Shown here piece by piece: positions 31,214 to 40,791 of a stretch of DNA of 64,000 bases. Origin of the DNA: Bacillota bacterium (lineage in GTDB: Bacteria > Bacillota > Sulfobacillia > JAJZYS01 > JAJZLH01); contig JAKAUI010000018.1 in assembly GCA_021827745.1 (NCBI GenBank), positions 1-64,000 on the forward strand, written 5' to 3'. The position numbers and the translations under genes were made by a program. Position 1 is the first letter of the stretch, and every line of letters starts with the position of its first letter. The notes under the pieces were generated by a model. That model ran no database searches. It was not told where the DNA came from and saw only the letters and a list, made by a program, of their open reading frames with translations.

Positions 31214-32503
31214 GTGGTCAACGTGGAACGCCTGGGCGAAACCCGCTGGAGCGGGAAAACAACCTGGATGTTCATCTCATTCGCACTCGGACTGGCGCTG
31301 GAATCGTACGTCTTTTCGTTGGCCTCGATCGCCGTCTACTGGATACCGAACCTTCCCAAGTCCCTAGGTGAACTGGTGCTGGCCTGGGCACCGATCTGGC
31401 TGATCATCGGCATCATCATTGCCGGGCCATTCTCCGACCGATATGGCCGCAAGATCACCCTGTACCTGACGCTATTGCTCTATGCGATCGGCGGCATCCT
31501 GCTGTTTTTCGCATCCAGCTACGGCCTGATGCTGTTCGCCCTGGCCCTGATGCTGATGGCCGGCGGCGGAGAGATGAACTCGATCATGGTCGCCAGCCAT
31601 GAGCTGATGCCGCGTAAGCACCGCGGCAAGGCGACCATGATGATCATCAACGGCATCAACTTCGGCGGCCTGGTGCTGGCCCTCTTGGCGTTGGGCAGCG
31701 TCAACGCCAATGAGCGCTCCGTCGTCGCCATCGCCGCCCTGATCGTGGTGGCCATCTTGTTCCTGACCCGAGTCAGCATGCCAGAGTCCGTGCTCTGGCT
31801 GCACAAGAGGGGCCGTACCGCCGAGGCGCAGAAGGTGGCGGAAGGCTACTACGGAGCCAATTGGGAGTCCCAGGTGGACTTCACGCCGGCACCTCCCAAG
31901 GCGACCAGCGAGGTGTCGAAGGTGTCCGTAGGCTTCACCATGCTGATCATGATCCTGATCGCTGCGGCAAACACCATCGGCTTCGGCTTGATGGCCTATG
32001 CCCTCGCCTTCGCCTTCTTCCCGCACCTGCAGCCGATCATCCTGGCCATCTTCGAGGGTGTGGGCTTCGTCGTGGGCTTCGTCGGCCTGATCGCCGACCG
32101 GGTGTCCCGCAAGAAGCTCCTCTTCTGGACCATGCTCGGCACCTTCGTGGTCACCGTGATCATCGGTCTGACCACCGGTGTGTGGCAGCACAACATGACC
32201 TTGTTCTGGATCCTCCTGGTCATCCTGGCGGGTGTGAACTCGCTGCAGTACCTGACCGAGGACACGGTGAAGGCAGAGGTGTGGCCGACCCTGCAGCGCG
32301 GCACCTTGACTGCGGTGGCCCGCTTCGTGTCGATCGCCCTCTACATCCCCACCATCTACTTCACCGCCACGATGAGCCCCTCGAACTACATCCTGTTCAA
32401 CGCTGCCGTCTGGTTCGTCGGCTTGGTGGCAGCCACCGCCTGGCTGATCAAGGGCAGGGAGACGGGCCTCGGACTGAGCATTCAGACCGCGTCCGGAGAA
32501 TAG
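31214..32503 (+). CDS. MFS transporter
   Basis: AGPFSDRYGRKITLYLTLLLYAIGG; ADRVSRKKLLF; GTG start chosen; upstream part of ORF judged leader. Confidence 0.82.
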   Translation: MVNVERLGETRWSGKTTWMFISFALGLALESYVFSLASIAVYWIPNLPKSLGELVLAWAPIWLIIGIIIAGPFSDRYGRKITLYLTLLLYAIGGILLFFASSYGLMLFALALMLMAGGGEMNSIMVASHELMPRKHRGKATMMIINGINFGGLVLALLALGSVNANERSVVAIAALIVVAILFLTRVSMPESVLWLHKRGRTAEAQKVAEGYYGANWESQVDFTPAPPKATSEVSKVSVGFTMLIMILIAAANTIGFGLMAYALAFAFFPHLQPIILAIFEGVGFVVGFVGLIADRVSRKKLLFWTMLGTFVVTVIIGLTTGVWQHNMTLFWILLVILAGVNSLQYLTEDTVKAEVWPTLQRGTLTAVARFVSIALYIPTIYFTATMSPSNYILFNAAVWFVGLVAATAWLIKGRETGLGLSIQTASGE

Positions 32504-32537
32504 GACACCAACGTTCCATCAGCACGACGACCAATCG

Positions 32538-32570
32538 GCCGGGGGCTGCAGAGGCAGCCCCCGGCTCCTT
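32538..32570 (+). terminator. Intrinsic terminator
   Basis: GCCGGGGGCTGC AGAG GCAGCCCCCGGC TCCTTT. Confidence 0.75.
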
Positions 32571-32587
32571 TCTGGGCAGGGTCGCGC

Positions 32588-33115
32588 CTATCTTCCCAGC
32601 AGTGCGGCGAGCTCCGTGGTCACCCGCCAGTTCCGGGTGGTGGCCACGACATCGAGCCGCTGTTCGATGTAGGCGTTCGTCAGTTTGCTGTCTGAATACC
32701 GGCCCGGGTACTGCAGATAAAGGTGGGTGCCCTCGATCCGGAACCGCTCAACTCCGGGAGCCCCAAATGCCTCGACGCGCACGGTGTCTGGCGCACCACC
32801 GAGAAATGCGACGTAGAGCTGCGCCAGGTCTCCGTCCGACCGGACAAACGGGTTTCCCGCACAGATCGCGGCCATCTCGTTTCGACTGCGCAGCAGGACG
32901 CGGGTGCTCACACCCAGCTCCTGGGCGATCGCCGCCTCGATCTGAGCCGCAGCGGGCGGCTCTTGCCCGGACATGAACAGCACGTTTCCACTCTGCAGGC
33001 GGGTCGTGACGTCCCTACAGCCGAGCTCTACGAACAGCCGTCTTAGGTCCCTCATGGCCACCATGTTGCGGCCGCCGACGTTGATCGCCCGCAAGAAGGC
33101 GACGTATCTGGTCAA
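32588..33115 (-). CDS. DUF1697 family protein
   Basis: YVAFLRAINVGGRNMVAMRDLRRLFVELGCRDVTTRLQSGNVLF. Confidence 0.85.
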   Translation of the reverse strand: MTRYVAFLRAINVGGRNMVAMRDLRRLFVELGCRDVTTRLQSGNVLFMSGQEPPAAAQIEAAIAQELGVSTRVLLRSRNEMAAICAGNPFVRSDGDLAQLYVAFLGGAPDTVRVEAFGAPGVERFRIEGTHLYLQYPGRYSDSKLTNAYIEQRLDVVATTRNWRVTTELAALLGR

Positions 33116-33236
33116 GGGCGGCTCCCTCCCGGCTGTCCGCCTCTTCGCCCTCCGAGCATCGGCGCGCCATCTGCGATTGACAGCGAGCCGCCCCTGGCCC
33201 GCCAGGAGACGATTCGCTAGGGCAACTGATGTTGCT

Positions 33237-33296
33237 TGGTGCCGAGGGTGGGATTCGAACCCACATATCGTCTCCGATAGGGGATTTTAAGTCCCA
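33237..33296 (-). other. 3' fragment of tRNA-Leu(UAA): putative att site of integrative element
   Basis: Minus strand GGGACTTAAAATCCCCTATCGGAGACGATATGTGGGTTCGAATCCCACCCTCGGCACCA has anticodon loop, variable arm, T-arm, acceptor 3' strand and CCA, but no matching 5' half upstream; adjacent to integrase. Confidence 0.8.
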
Positions 33297-33455
33297 GGCC
33301 CGGCAGCTCACACGCCCTTTCGTAAGTAGTCAGGATTGTTCTTAGTGGGCACTCACACGGCGTTTTGGCAGGTTGACCAACTCACGTTAGTTGTCATGTT
33401 ATGTCGTGCGATGCCGGGGGTTGTCAGGCGATCTGCCAACAATTTGCCTACAATC

Positions 33456-34625
33456 CTACGGAACCTGACTTCCATCCAAGAACTGTGCAAAGCGGTCTGC
33501 CGCCTGACGTTTCGTCTGTTCGAGGATGTGAGCATAAACCCTGCTGACGATGGCCGGGTCGTCTCCGAGGTGCGCCGCTATTTCGGCGATGCCGACACCA
33601 GCCTGAAGCATGAGCGAGGCGCAGGTGTGGCGGAGGGCATGCAGCCCATACGCGGGGAGCCCGGCCCTCCTGAGCAGTTTCATCCAGTCCCAGCGGACAG
33701 TGCCATACGCAAGCCATGTGCCCGTGACCGATGGAAACACTAGGCCCAACGGGTTCCAGTCCGGATCCTGGGCCTGGCGTTCGAGCTCTTGGGCCTCCTT
33801 GTGGAGGCGCAGCATCTCCACCACCTGTGGCGGAAGTGCTATGTCCCGGCGCCCTGCTTTCGTCTTTGGCGGTCCTTCGATCACTCGGCCTCCAATCCGG
33901 GCCACTGTGCGGTGCACGGACAGCGAGCCGTCCTCGAGGTTGATGTCAGACCATCTGAGGCCCATCGCTTCGCCTATGCGCAGCCCTGTCCGCCACAGGA
34001 AGGAGAACAGGACGCCCAGTGCTCCGTCTGCTCCGGCCTCATCGATGGCCTGAGCTTGTTCCCGGGTGAACGACTGCACCTGCTTCGGATTCTGTTTCGG
34101 CGGCCTCACCCGGTCGACGGGATTGGCGGGCAGGAGTCCAAGACGAACCGCATCGGCCAGGGCAGCGTGCAGGACTTGACGAATGTACGCAACTCGGCGA
34201 GGCGACAGGGTCCGGCCCGAAGCCTGTGGCAATAGTAGATTCGTAAGCCACGTCTGAATTTGGTGTGCCGTCAGGTCCGCCAGCGGTGTCCCGCCGAGGC
34301 CAGGCACGATATGCAGATCGACTATCTGGTGATACGAGTCCGCTGTGGATGGCCGCAGGTTTGTGTCCACGTGAGTTCGAAGCCAGCTCCCCATGTATTC
34401 GGTCAAGGTTTGCTTGGACGGCTGAGCGTATCCCTTGCCGCCGGCCCTGATCTCCGCTTCCCGCTCCTCCATGCGTTGGATCGCATCCCGCTTGGTACCT
34501 CGCACTGTCTCTGTGACTCGACGTCGCTCTCCATTGGGGCTTGCCGGCAGATCCCATGTCACGAGCCATCTGGTCGGCCGGTCTGGCCGGTCACTCTTGC
34601 GCGGTCGCGGTGTGAGATGTGGCAT
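33456..34625 (-). CDS. Tyrosine-type site-specific integrase
   Basis: TGLRIGEAMGLRWSDIN; HALRHTCASLMLQAGVGIAEIAAHLGDDPAIVSRVYAH. Confidence 0.95.
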   Translation of the reverse strand: MPHLTPRPRKSDRPDRPTRWLVTWDLPASPNGERRRVTETVRGTKRDAIQRMEEREAEIRAGGKGYAQPSKQTLTEYMGSWLRTHVDTNLRPSTADSYHQIVDLHIVPGLGGTPLADLTAHQIQTWLTNLLLPQASGRTLSPRRVAYIRQVLHAALADAVRLGLLPANPVDRVRPPKQNPKQVQSFTREQAQAIDEAGADGALGVLFSFLWRTGLRIGEAMGLRWSDINLEDGSLSVHRTVARIGGRVIEGPPKTKAGRRDIALPPQVVEMLRLHKEAQELERQAQDPDWNPLGLVFPSVTGTWLAYGTVRWDWMKLLRRAGLPAYGLHALRHTCASLMLQAGVGIAEIAAHLGDDPAIVSRVYAHILEQTKRQAADRFAQFLDGSQVP

Positions 34626-34889
34626 GGCTATCCCAGATCCCCCTTGGAGGCTCCCGCCGGTTGCATGTTGTGGAGGAGAGTGCCGCTTGGCAAGGCTCTG
34701 CTAGCGTACAAGGGCGCGCGTACAGGTACAGGAGGGTTGAGTGTTGGCCCGGTGTGTGAGAGCAACTGGTTCGATCTCGACCATGAGCTCCCGGCGTAGA
34801 TCCCTCTCACGCCGAGCAGTACGGCCTGTCAATCACCGCCTCGCAGGTCGAAAAGAGGCAAGCTACAGGCATCACCGGCTTGAGGCAGT

Positions 34890-35393
34890 TCAGTTCACCC
34901 ACCGGTCTGCCTTGTGTGCCTGATGGCCCGGTCTAGCCTGTGGCCGGGAAGGAGCCACCCACTTCGGACCCAGCAGCTTGCCGGCAACTTGAAACAAGAC
35001 ATCGCGGATCGTGCCAACCTCGGTCTCGACCCGAAGCATCCGCTGGTCCAGGCTGGAAAGCTTGTCATGCACTCGCTCACCAAACTGGAGAACCCGGCCT
35101 TCAAGACCGGTCATCCTGGTCCCAAGGCCATTCATACGGCTGAGAACATTGGTCTCCAGCCCACCCATGCGAGTCTCCAGGCTGCCCATGCGGGTCTCCA
35201 GCCCACCCATCCGGGTCTCCAGGCTGCCCATCCGGCCTTCCACGCCACCAACGCGCTTCTCAACACCATCCAGGTGGGTACCGACCTGCTTCTCAAGCGC
35301 GTCGAACCGGTACTCCACCTCACGGCGCAGAGACTGCACATCGTCGTCCAGCCTCTCCACGCTGGACGCGAGAAACCGTCCGGCGAGTGGCAT
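34890..35393 (-). CDS. Coiled-coil protein with heptad repeats
   Basis: Repeated GSLETRM/GGLETRM heptads; start at MPLAGRF with SD AGGAGG. Confidence 0.7.
   Translation of the reverse strand: MPLAGRFLASSVERLDDDVQSLRREVEYRFDALEKQVGTHLDGVEKRVGGVEGRMGSLETRMGGLETRMGSLETRMGGLETNVLSRMNGLGTRMTGLEGRVLQFGERVHDKLSSLDQRMLRVETEVGTIRDVLFQVAGKLLGPKWVAPSRPQARPGHQAHKADRWVN
35140..35245. repeat. In-frame tandem 21/42-nt repeats in the coiled-coil gene
   Basis: Alternating CGGGTCTCCAGCCCACCCATG and CGAGTCTCCAGGCTGCCCATG units. Confidence 0.75.
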
Positions 35394-35585
35394 CTTGCGA
35401 ACCTCCTCTCCTGGCAACCATACAGGCCGTCGCCTCGCGCAACGCCTGAAGCCCTGCGAGAGCAGCGGCCAGGTGCCTCCCACTCAGTAGACTATAACCC
35501 CTGATTCGCCTGCCCTCGCGGATCTCCTCGCCTACTACCAACAACTGGTATCATGGCCGGGGAGTTTACGGGGAGGGCAGTACGA

Positions 35586-35837
35586 GTGAAGGCTACAGGC
35601 CATGTCCGGCGCATTGATGAACTGGGTCGGATAGTACTACCTGTTGAACTGCGGCAGAGTCATGGCATCGCCGACAAGGACGAGGTGGAGATCTATGTCG
35701 AGGGCGACAGCATCGTACTCGTGAAGCACAGCCCAACGTGCGTGATCTGCGGGAGCCGCGAGGGGCTGGTGGAGTTCAAGGGCAAGATGGTGTGCGGAGA
35801 GTGCCAAAAGGCGGCTCTGGGTGAGCGGACATGGTGA
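35586..35837 (+). CDS. AbrB/SpoVT-type transcriptional regulator with C-terminal CxxC pairs
   Basis: HVRRIDELGRIVLPVELRQSHGIADKDEVEIYVEGDSIVLVKH...CVICG...CGEC; GTG start with SD GGGGAGG. Confidence 0.85.
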   Translation: MKATGHVRRIDELGRIVLPVELRQSHGIADKDEVEIYVEGDSIVLVKHSPTCVICGSREGLVEFKGKMVCGECQKAALGERTW

Positions 35838-36148
35838 TTCGCCACCCGGCCAGCATGATGGCTTCCGTCTCGGCGGTGACCTGGGCGGCACCTTGCCCCA
35901 TGGCCCCATCTCCTCCTTGAGGCCAACCCGTCTCCTTGCTGCTTAGCCAAAGGACTGTGAACCAACCAGGGGACCGGGACAGGACATACTGGCCAAGTCC
36001 TTCGTGCACGTGTGGGCGTAGTCAGCGGCTCTTGAGGGGTTGGCTATGCCTGGCACGGATCATCACCGTGCCGGGATGGTAAAGATGAAGTCTGTCCAGC
36101 CTGGCACAGAGGACCAGTCTGGCCCAATGGTACAAGGAGATACCGATG

Positions 36149-36703
36149 TCAGTCGGCTTGGGCACAGTCCTCGGGCTCAAGCGATTTCACTAAGAAGATC
36201 ACCGTTTCCTCGATCAAGACCCGGCGACCAGTGCGGTCTGCCTCCTCCCACTGGCTCACAAACGGGCCGAGCCCTGCATCTTGATATCCAAGTCGTTCAT
36301 ACAGACGTCGCACGTCAGGATTGTCCAGGGCCACCGCAAGGCCGATCCGCGGAAAGTGACGGAGCTGGGCGTGAGACTCCGCAACGGCAATGAGACGTGT
36401 GCCGATGCCTTGTCGTCGCCACGTCGGGCTTACCAAGAGATCTTCCATGCAAGGGCAGTCGGTAACGCGCGAGGCCACATGCTCCTCCGACGTCCCGCCC
36501 CATACCACCAGCAGATGACCGACGGGTTCGTCTCCCCACCACGCGGTCAGGTATTCAACCTCTCCGTCGTCCTGACGCTCTACGCGGCGTGTATGCTTTT
36601 CGGGACCGCCCACGCGAAAGGCAGCGATTACTTTATCGAGATCGTCCCGTCGTATGCGGCGAATGATAGGTGGGTCCTGGACATCTCTACCTAGGGCCCT
36701 CAC
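36149..36703 (-). CDS. GNAT-family N-acetyltransferase
   Basis: MEDLLVSPTWRRQGIGTRLIAVAESHA; NPDVRRLYERLGY. Confidence 0.85.
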   Translation of the reverse strand: MRALGRDVQDPPIIRRIRRDDLDKVIAAFRVGGPEKHTRRVERQDDGEVEYLTAWWGDEPVGHLLVVWGGTSEEHVASRVTDCPCMEDLLVSPTWRRQGIGTRLIAVAESHAQLRHFPRIGLAVALDNPDVRRLYERLGYQDAGLGPFVSQWEEADRTGRRVLIEETVIFLVKSLEPEDCAQAD

Positions 36704-36795
36704 ATGATCACCTCCGCTGGGTTTCAGCCGAGAAGGAGTCGCACCGCCCGACTAATGCCCTGGCAAGCTCCCATCCGTCCACACGGCTTCGGTCC

Positions 36796-37416
36796 TTACG
36801 CCTTCCCTGCCTCGTCGTTAGCGCCATCTGTGTCCCCAGATGCGGACCCTGTCTTGAAGAGTCCATCGCCAGGAAGGTTCTCCCTGGCCCACGCCTCGCG
36901 TTCGGCCGCAGACAGAAGCCCTGCCTTCCGTTGTGCCTCCTCGATGAGCGGCAAGGCGGTCTTCGCGAACCCTTGCACCTGTGACAGGAACCCTTTGTGT
37001 AGTGGAAGCGGGGTGAACCAGAATGCCGGCTTGGCGTACATTCCAAGGGTTGTAGCCAGGCTTCTGACCTGTGCGAAAGTAGCGTCGATTATCAGTAGCG
37101 CACGGAACACCGCGTCTGCCGCGACCGCACCTGGAAACGCTTCAAGGACCTCCACTCTATCCACAGTGAACCCGTTGTCTTGGTTGGCGATCATCAGCAC
37201 ACCCCGAGCGTCAGTGAGCGCCTCGCGGAAGATACCCTCTGCCATCAAGATGCGGTACGCCGCCTGGACGCGACAGGCATGCGCTCTCCTGTCAGCGCGC
37301 CTCTCAGCTTCCTCCTGGACCTTCTTCGCCAGTGAGTGTGTTTGCCAACTAAACGTAGCCATAGCAACAGTTGCCGCTGCCGTGAAGACAGCGAGCATCG
37401 TTTCCAACCAGATCAT
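36796..37416 (-). CDS. Hypothetical protein with N-terminal TM segment
   Basis: MIWLETMLAVFTAAATVAMATFSWQTH...; 206 aa. Confidence 0.55.
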   Translation of the reverse strand: MIWLETMLAVFTAAATVAMATFSWQTHSLAKKVQEEAERRADRRAHACRVQAAYRILMAEGIFREALTDARGVLMIANQDNGFTVDRVEVLEAFPGAVAADAVFRALLIIDATFAQVRSLATTLGMYAKPAFWFTPLPLHKGFLSQVQGFAKTALPLIEEAQRKAGLLSAAEREAWARENLPGDGLFKTGSASGDTDGANDEAGKA

Positions 37417-37909
37417 GTCTGACCGTCCTCATGGCCGGAGAGCTGGTGAGTGCGGTGACTGCTACGCGAGCCCGTCATAGTAGCGTGCATGGTTGCGGGT
37501 TCGATGGCTGTTCGACACCCTCCTTCCAGCAAGTGGTATCATCTCGCCTGCCCTCATAGACCCCACTGCGTTGGCAGTCCAGGCGACCCCATACCGCAGG
37601 CCCGTGATGCGCGTCCGCGCCAGCTCGCGCCAGATTGAGCGAGATCCAGCGAGTTCTCCTGGCAGAGACGGGATATCTCGTTCAAACTCGGGTCAGGCCC
37701 GTGGACCGCCCTCGCCCAACCTGTTCGCAACCGGGGCACACCACAGGTGATGGAACGGCCCCGCACAAGGAGTCCCTAGGCCCCGACGCCCGTCATGAAT
37801 AGCTTTGGCTCGCATCACATTGCGACCCCGTAATACAACTGATAGAGTTTGGGCAATCTCCACAACTACGGCGGCGCACTGGTGGATCATGCCGCGAGGA
37901 GGGCTCGAC

Positions 37910-38563
37910 GTGGACGCCACGGTTCCGATCGAGAGCCGCCGAATCAACATCGTCGACGCCGACGGGCGGGTCCGGCTGGCCCTCTTCAACGCCGAGGAGA
38001 TGCCTGACGTGATCCAAGGCGGTGTTGCCTACCCAGGCCGCCGGCAGGGAGACAGGATGGCCGGACTGATGTTCTACGACGCCCATGGCAATGAGTGCGG
38101 CGGACTGATCTTCGGCAGCACCGAAACCAAGGAGGGCCACATCGAGCAGGGTCTCTCGTTGACGTTCGACGCCTTCCAGCAGGATCAGGTCGTCCAGGTC
38201 TTCAGCGTGGACGAGGCGGGTGAGCGTCGATTTGGCGTCCGGATGGTGGACCGTCCGGCGCGTCCTCTCCGTGAGGATCTTGAACGCTGGCCCGAGATCT
38301 TGGGGATGCCGGACGGTCCGGCCAAGGACGCTGCTATCGCGCAACTACACGAGGGCCATGCGCAGCGGGTCTTCCTCGGCCGCGAGTCGGATGGAACGGC
38401 AGAAATGCGTCTGCACGATGGTACTGGACAAGTGCGGATCCGCTTGGCAGTGGCCGAGGATGGGCACTCGCGCCTGGAGTTCCTGGACGCTGAGGGCAAG
38501 GTGGTCTACCGCCTCCCTCCTGACCTTCCGGAGTCTGATCCTCGCTCCGGTTCAGCAGGTTGA
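37910..38563 (+). CDS. Hypothetical protein
   Basis: GTG start with SD GAGGAGGG; ESRRINIVDADGRVRLALFN repeated-like beta motifs. Confidence 0.6.
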   Translation: MDATVPIESRRINIVDADGRVRLALFNAEEMPDVIQGGVAYPGRRQGDRMAGLMFYDAHGNECGGLIFGSTETKEGHIEQGLSLTFDAFQQDQVVQVFSVDEAGERRFGVRMVDRPARPLREDLERWPEILGMPDGPAKDAAIAQLHEGHAQRVFLGRESDGTAEMRLHDGTGQVRIRLAVAEDGHSRLEFLDAEGKVVYRLPPDLPESDPRSGSAG

Positions 38564-38970
38564 ATCCGTGCCCAGATCTTGCGCCAATGGGCGGCGGCCA
38601 CAGAATCCCATAGACAGCCAACGCAACACAGGCCGCGACCGTTAGCGCCGGCAAGCAACTGTGAACACGTCCGGATGGCCGAGTCTCTGATTGGGTCGGT
38701 GGTTGCTGCACCAGTTCGTGAGCCTACGGAGACCCTCGAGCACGTCAAAGAAGCCGCAGATGCACAGCCCTCACGGAACGCACATAGTGACAGGCCAGCC
38801 TACAGCCGATCCTTCCGCCTGCCAACCCTAGTGCCTGCGTGCATGTTTTGTCCCTTAGCTCTTGTCGTGGGCCCGCCCGCCCTCTGCAGGGAGGTCGGCC
38901 TGTACCTCGAATGCCATACCCCGCAAAGGCTCACGGTATCCACCTCCGGGCAGTAGGAGATCTGAAGCAA

Positions 38971-39495
38971 ATGGAGTCCAAGCGAGCGGCCCGTGGCATG
39001 AACAGCGAATTGCTGTCGGCGCGCGCTATCCAGCCGGGTGATGATCGTACCTTCGAGGAGTCCGAGTCCCAGTTCATTCTGGCCACCAAGGCCTGTTTGC
39101 CAGCAGATCGCTATAGGGTCGAAGCTAAGCCAAGTGAACTGCGCGATCTTTTTGGGGAGCGCTCAGGTGTGGTACCGGAGGCGTCAATCACCTCGCTGGC
39201 TACAGGGCGGAAGTTCTTCGTTGAGGTGAAGAAACAGGGTGCGGCGGGCAATGCTGAAGAACGCGCCTGCAAGCACCACACTGTACAGTTCTATAAGTGC
39301 TTACACGAGCGGTTTGGCTACGCATATCACCCGTACGTGACGATCTTCTGCGAGTCTCTGGCGACCAACCCGCGCTATACCCGCAAGGTGATCTACCTTT
39401 ACGAGCCGGACCAGTACCTGCTTTGGGTCGACTATGACCGAGATATTCTCAAGAACTACCTGGTCGGTAGGTGTGCCGCTTGGCTTGACAACTGA
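38971..39495 (+). CDS. Putative Type II restriction endonuclease (PD-(D/E)XK-like)
   Basis: PEASITSLATGRKFFVEVKKQGAAGNAEERACKHH (E-x-K core, AGNAxER motif reminiscent of EcoRI-like enzymes); convergent with a DNA methylase gene 5 bp away. Confidence 0.6.
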   Translation: MESKRAARGMNSELLSARAIQPGDDRTFEESESQFILATKACLPADRYRVEAKPSELRDLFGERSGVVPEASITSLATGRKFFVEVKKQGAAGNAEERACKHHTVQFYKCLHERFGYAYHPYVTIFCESLATNPRYTRKVIYLYEPDQYLLWVDYDRDILKNYLVGRCAAWLDN

Positions 39496-39500
39496 TCCGA

Positions 39501-40583
39501 CTAGAACAACAGTCCCTGGCCAATGACTGCGCGGGGGTTGCCCACATAGAGCCTCGTGGCGCGTTCCACATCCTCACGGGATCCTGCAACTACCACATAC
39601 TCAAGGTTTCGCAAGTGAGATACCTTCCCGACCTTCTCACCGCTGGGGTTGTAGATACCTATCTGAGCCCCTACGTAGCGCTTCGAGTCGAACGCGAGGG
39701 TCTCAACAAACTCATGGTGTGAACACATGTCCTCAAGCTCGGACCGTGAAACCCACGCCTCATCGTTGTACGAGAGGATGAGTACTCGGCAACGGACGTC
39801 TCGGACTACCTGCCGAAGGGCAGCCGGCATCTCGCGCTTCGAGTTGAAGGCACTCCTGGTTGAGTTGTCTCGAGAGTCGAGGCGCTTGCAGGCGACCCCA
39901 TAGTGCTCAGGCGCGTCCCAAGCAACGAGAGTCTCCCAAATATGATAATTGGTGAAATAGCGGTGCTGATTGTACGGTGGATCTAGGTACGCGACATCGA
40001 ACTCGCCCAAATCAGCAGCCAGTTTGCAAGCGTCGCCCCGAATCGCATAGCCGGTTCCCACCAGGAGTTTCGGCATCCGGAGTTCAAGCGCGTTGAATGA
40101 CCGCGGAGCCCATTCTTTGACGTAGGCCATTTGTACGCCTGTCGTCGAGTCGACCCGATCCGCTGCTTCAATAAGGCTCGTGAGTAATAGCGGGAACAAT
40201 GCCGTACCCTTGAACTCAGCCTCGATGGCGTTGCGGATCGCATCGACCCGTTCACCGTTGAAGGGTTGGAAGTAGTGGGACTGGACGCAAAAGGTCTCCG
40301 TAAAATAACCTCTTTCGCCGGGCAGAGCCGAGAGGTACTGTAACGCCTCTTCTGCCGCCTTTCGGTCGACATCCGAAGCATCGGTCTCGATGTAGCAACG
40401 GGCAAAGATCTCTGAGTATCGAGCACTGTCCACTGCTGTGGTAGTGAATCCCCTTGCCTTCAGCTCCTGAGCGACACGAGTTGTGCCGGTAAACAGGTCG
40501 AGTGCTGTGCGCCCACCGGCGCTAGTAGCGATGTCCCCAAGAACCGGTACGAGGCGGCGCTTCGAGCCGATGTACTTGATCAC
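39501..40583 (-). CDS. D12-class N6-adenine DNA methyltransferase
   Basis: KYIGSKRRLVPVL; ALDLFTGTTRVAQELKARG; VAYLDPPYNQHRYF. Confidence 0.9.
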   Translation of the reverse strand: MIKYIGSKRRLVPVLGDIATSAGGRTALDLFTGTTRVAQELKARGFTTTAVDSARYSEIFARCYIETDASDVDRKAAEEALQYLSALPGERGYFTETFCVQSHYFQPFNGERVDAIRNAIEAEFKGTALFPLLLTSLIEAADRVDSTTGVQMAYVKEWAPRSFNALELRMPKLLVGTGYAIRGDACKLAADLGEFDVAYLDPPYNQHRYFTNYHIWETLVAWDAPEHYGVACKRLDSRDNSTRSAFNSKREMPAALRQVVRDVRCRVLILSYNDEAWVSRSELEDMCSHHEFVETLAFDSKRYVGAQIGIYNPSGEKVGKVSHLRNLEYVVVAGSREDVERATRLYVGNPRAVIGQGLLF

Positions 40584-40791
40584 GTGTACCGTTCCTCCCG
40601 TTATAATCTCTGGCTCCGGACCGCTCTGGCGGACAGTTCAGTGCTCCGACCTTGTTAACTGGTGTGTGACAAGAGAAGGTCCGTGTTGGCCGGCCCTGCT
40701 GGCTGACAATTCCGAGACCCGGATCTTGACTGGGCATAGCCTGGCCCATGCTCCTAAACTCCGTCAACCAGAGCTTCTGCGACACATGCCG

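Noticed and set aside
33237-33330. Complete tRNA-Leu gene
   Set aside because: No 5' acceptor strand (GCCGAGG) or D-arm upstream on the minus strand; only the 3' portion is present.
35140-35245. CRISPR-like repeat array
   Set aside because: Repeats are contiguous 21-nt coding heptads without spacers.
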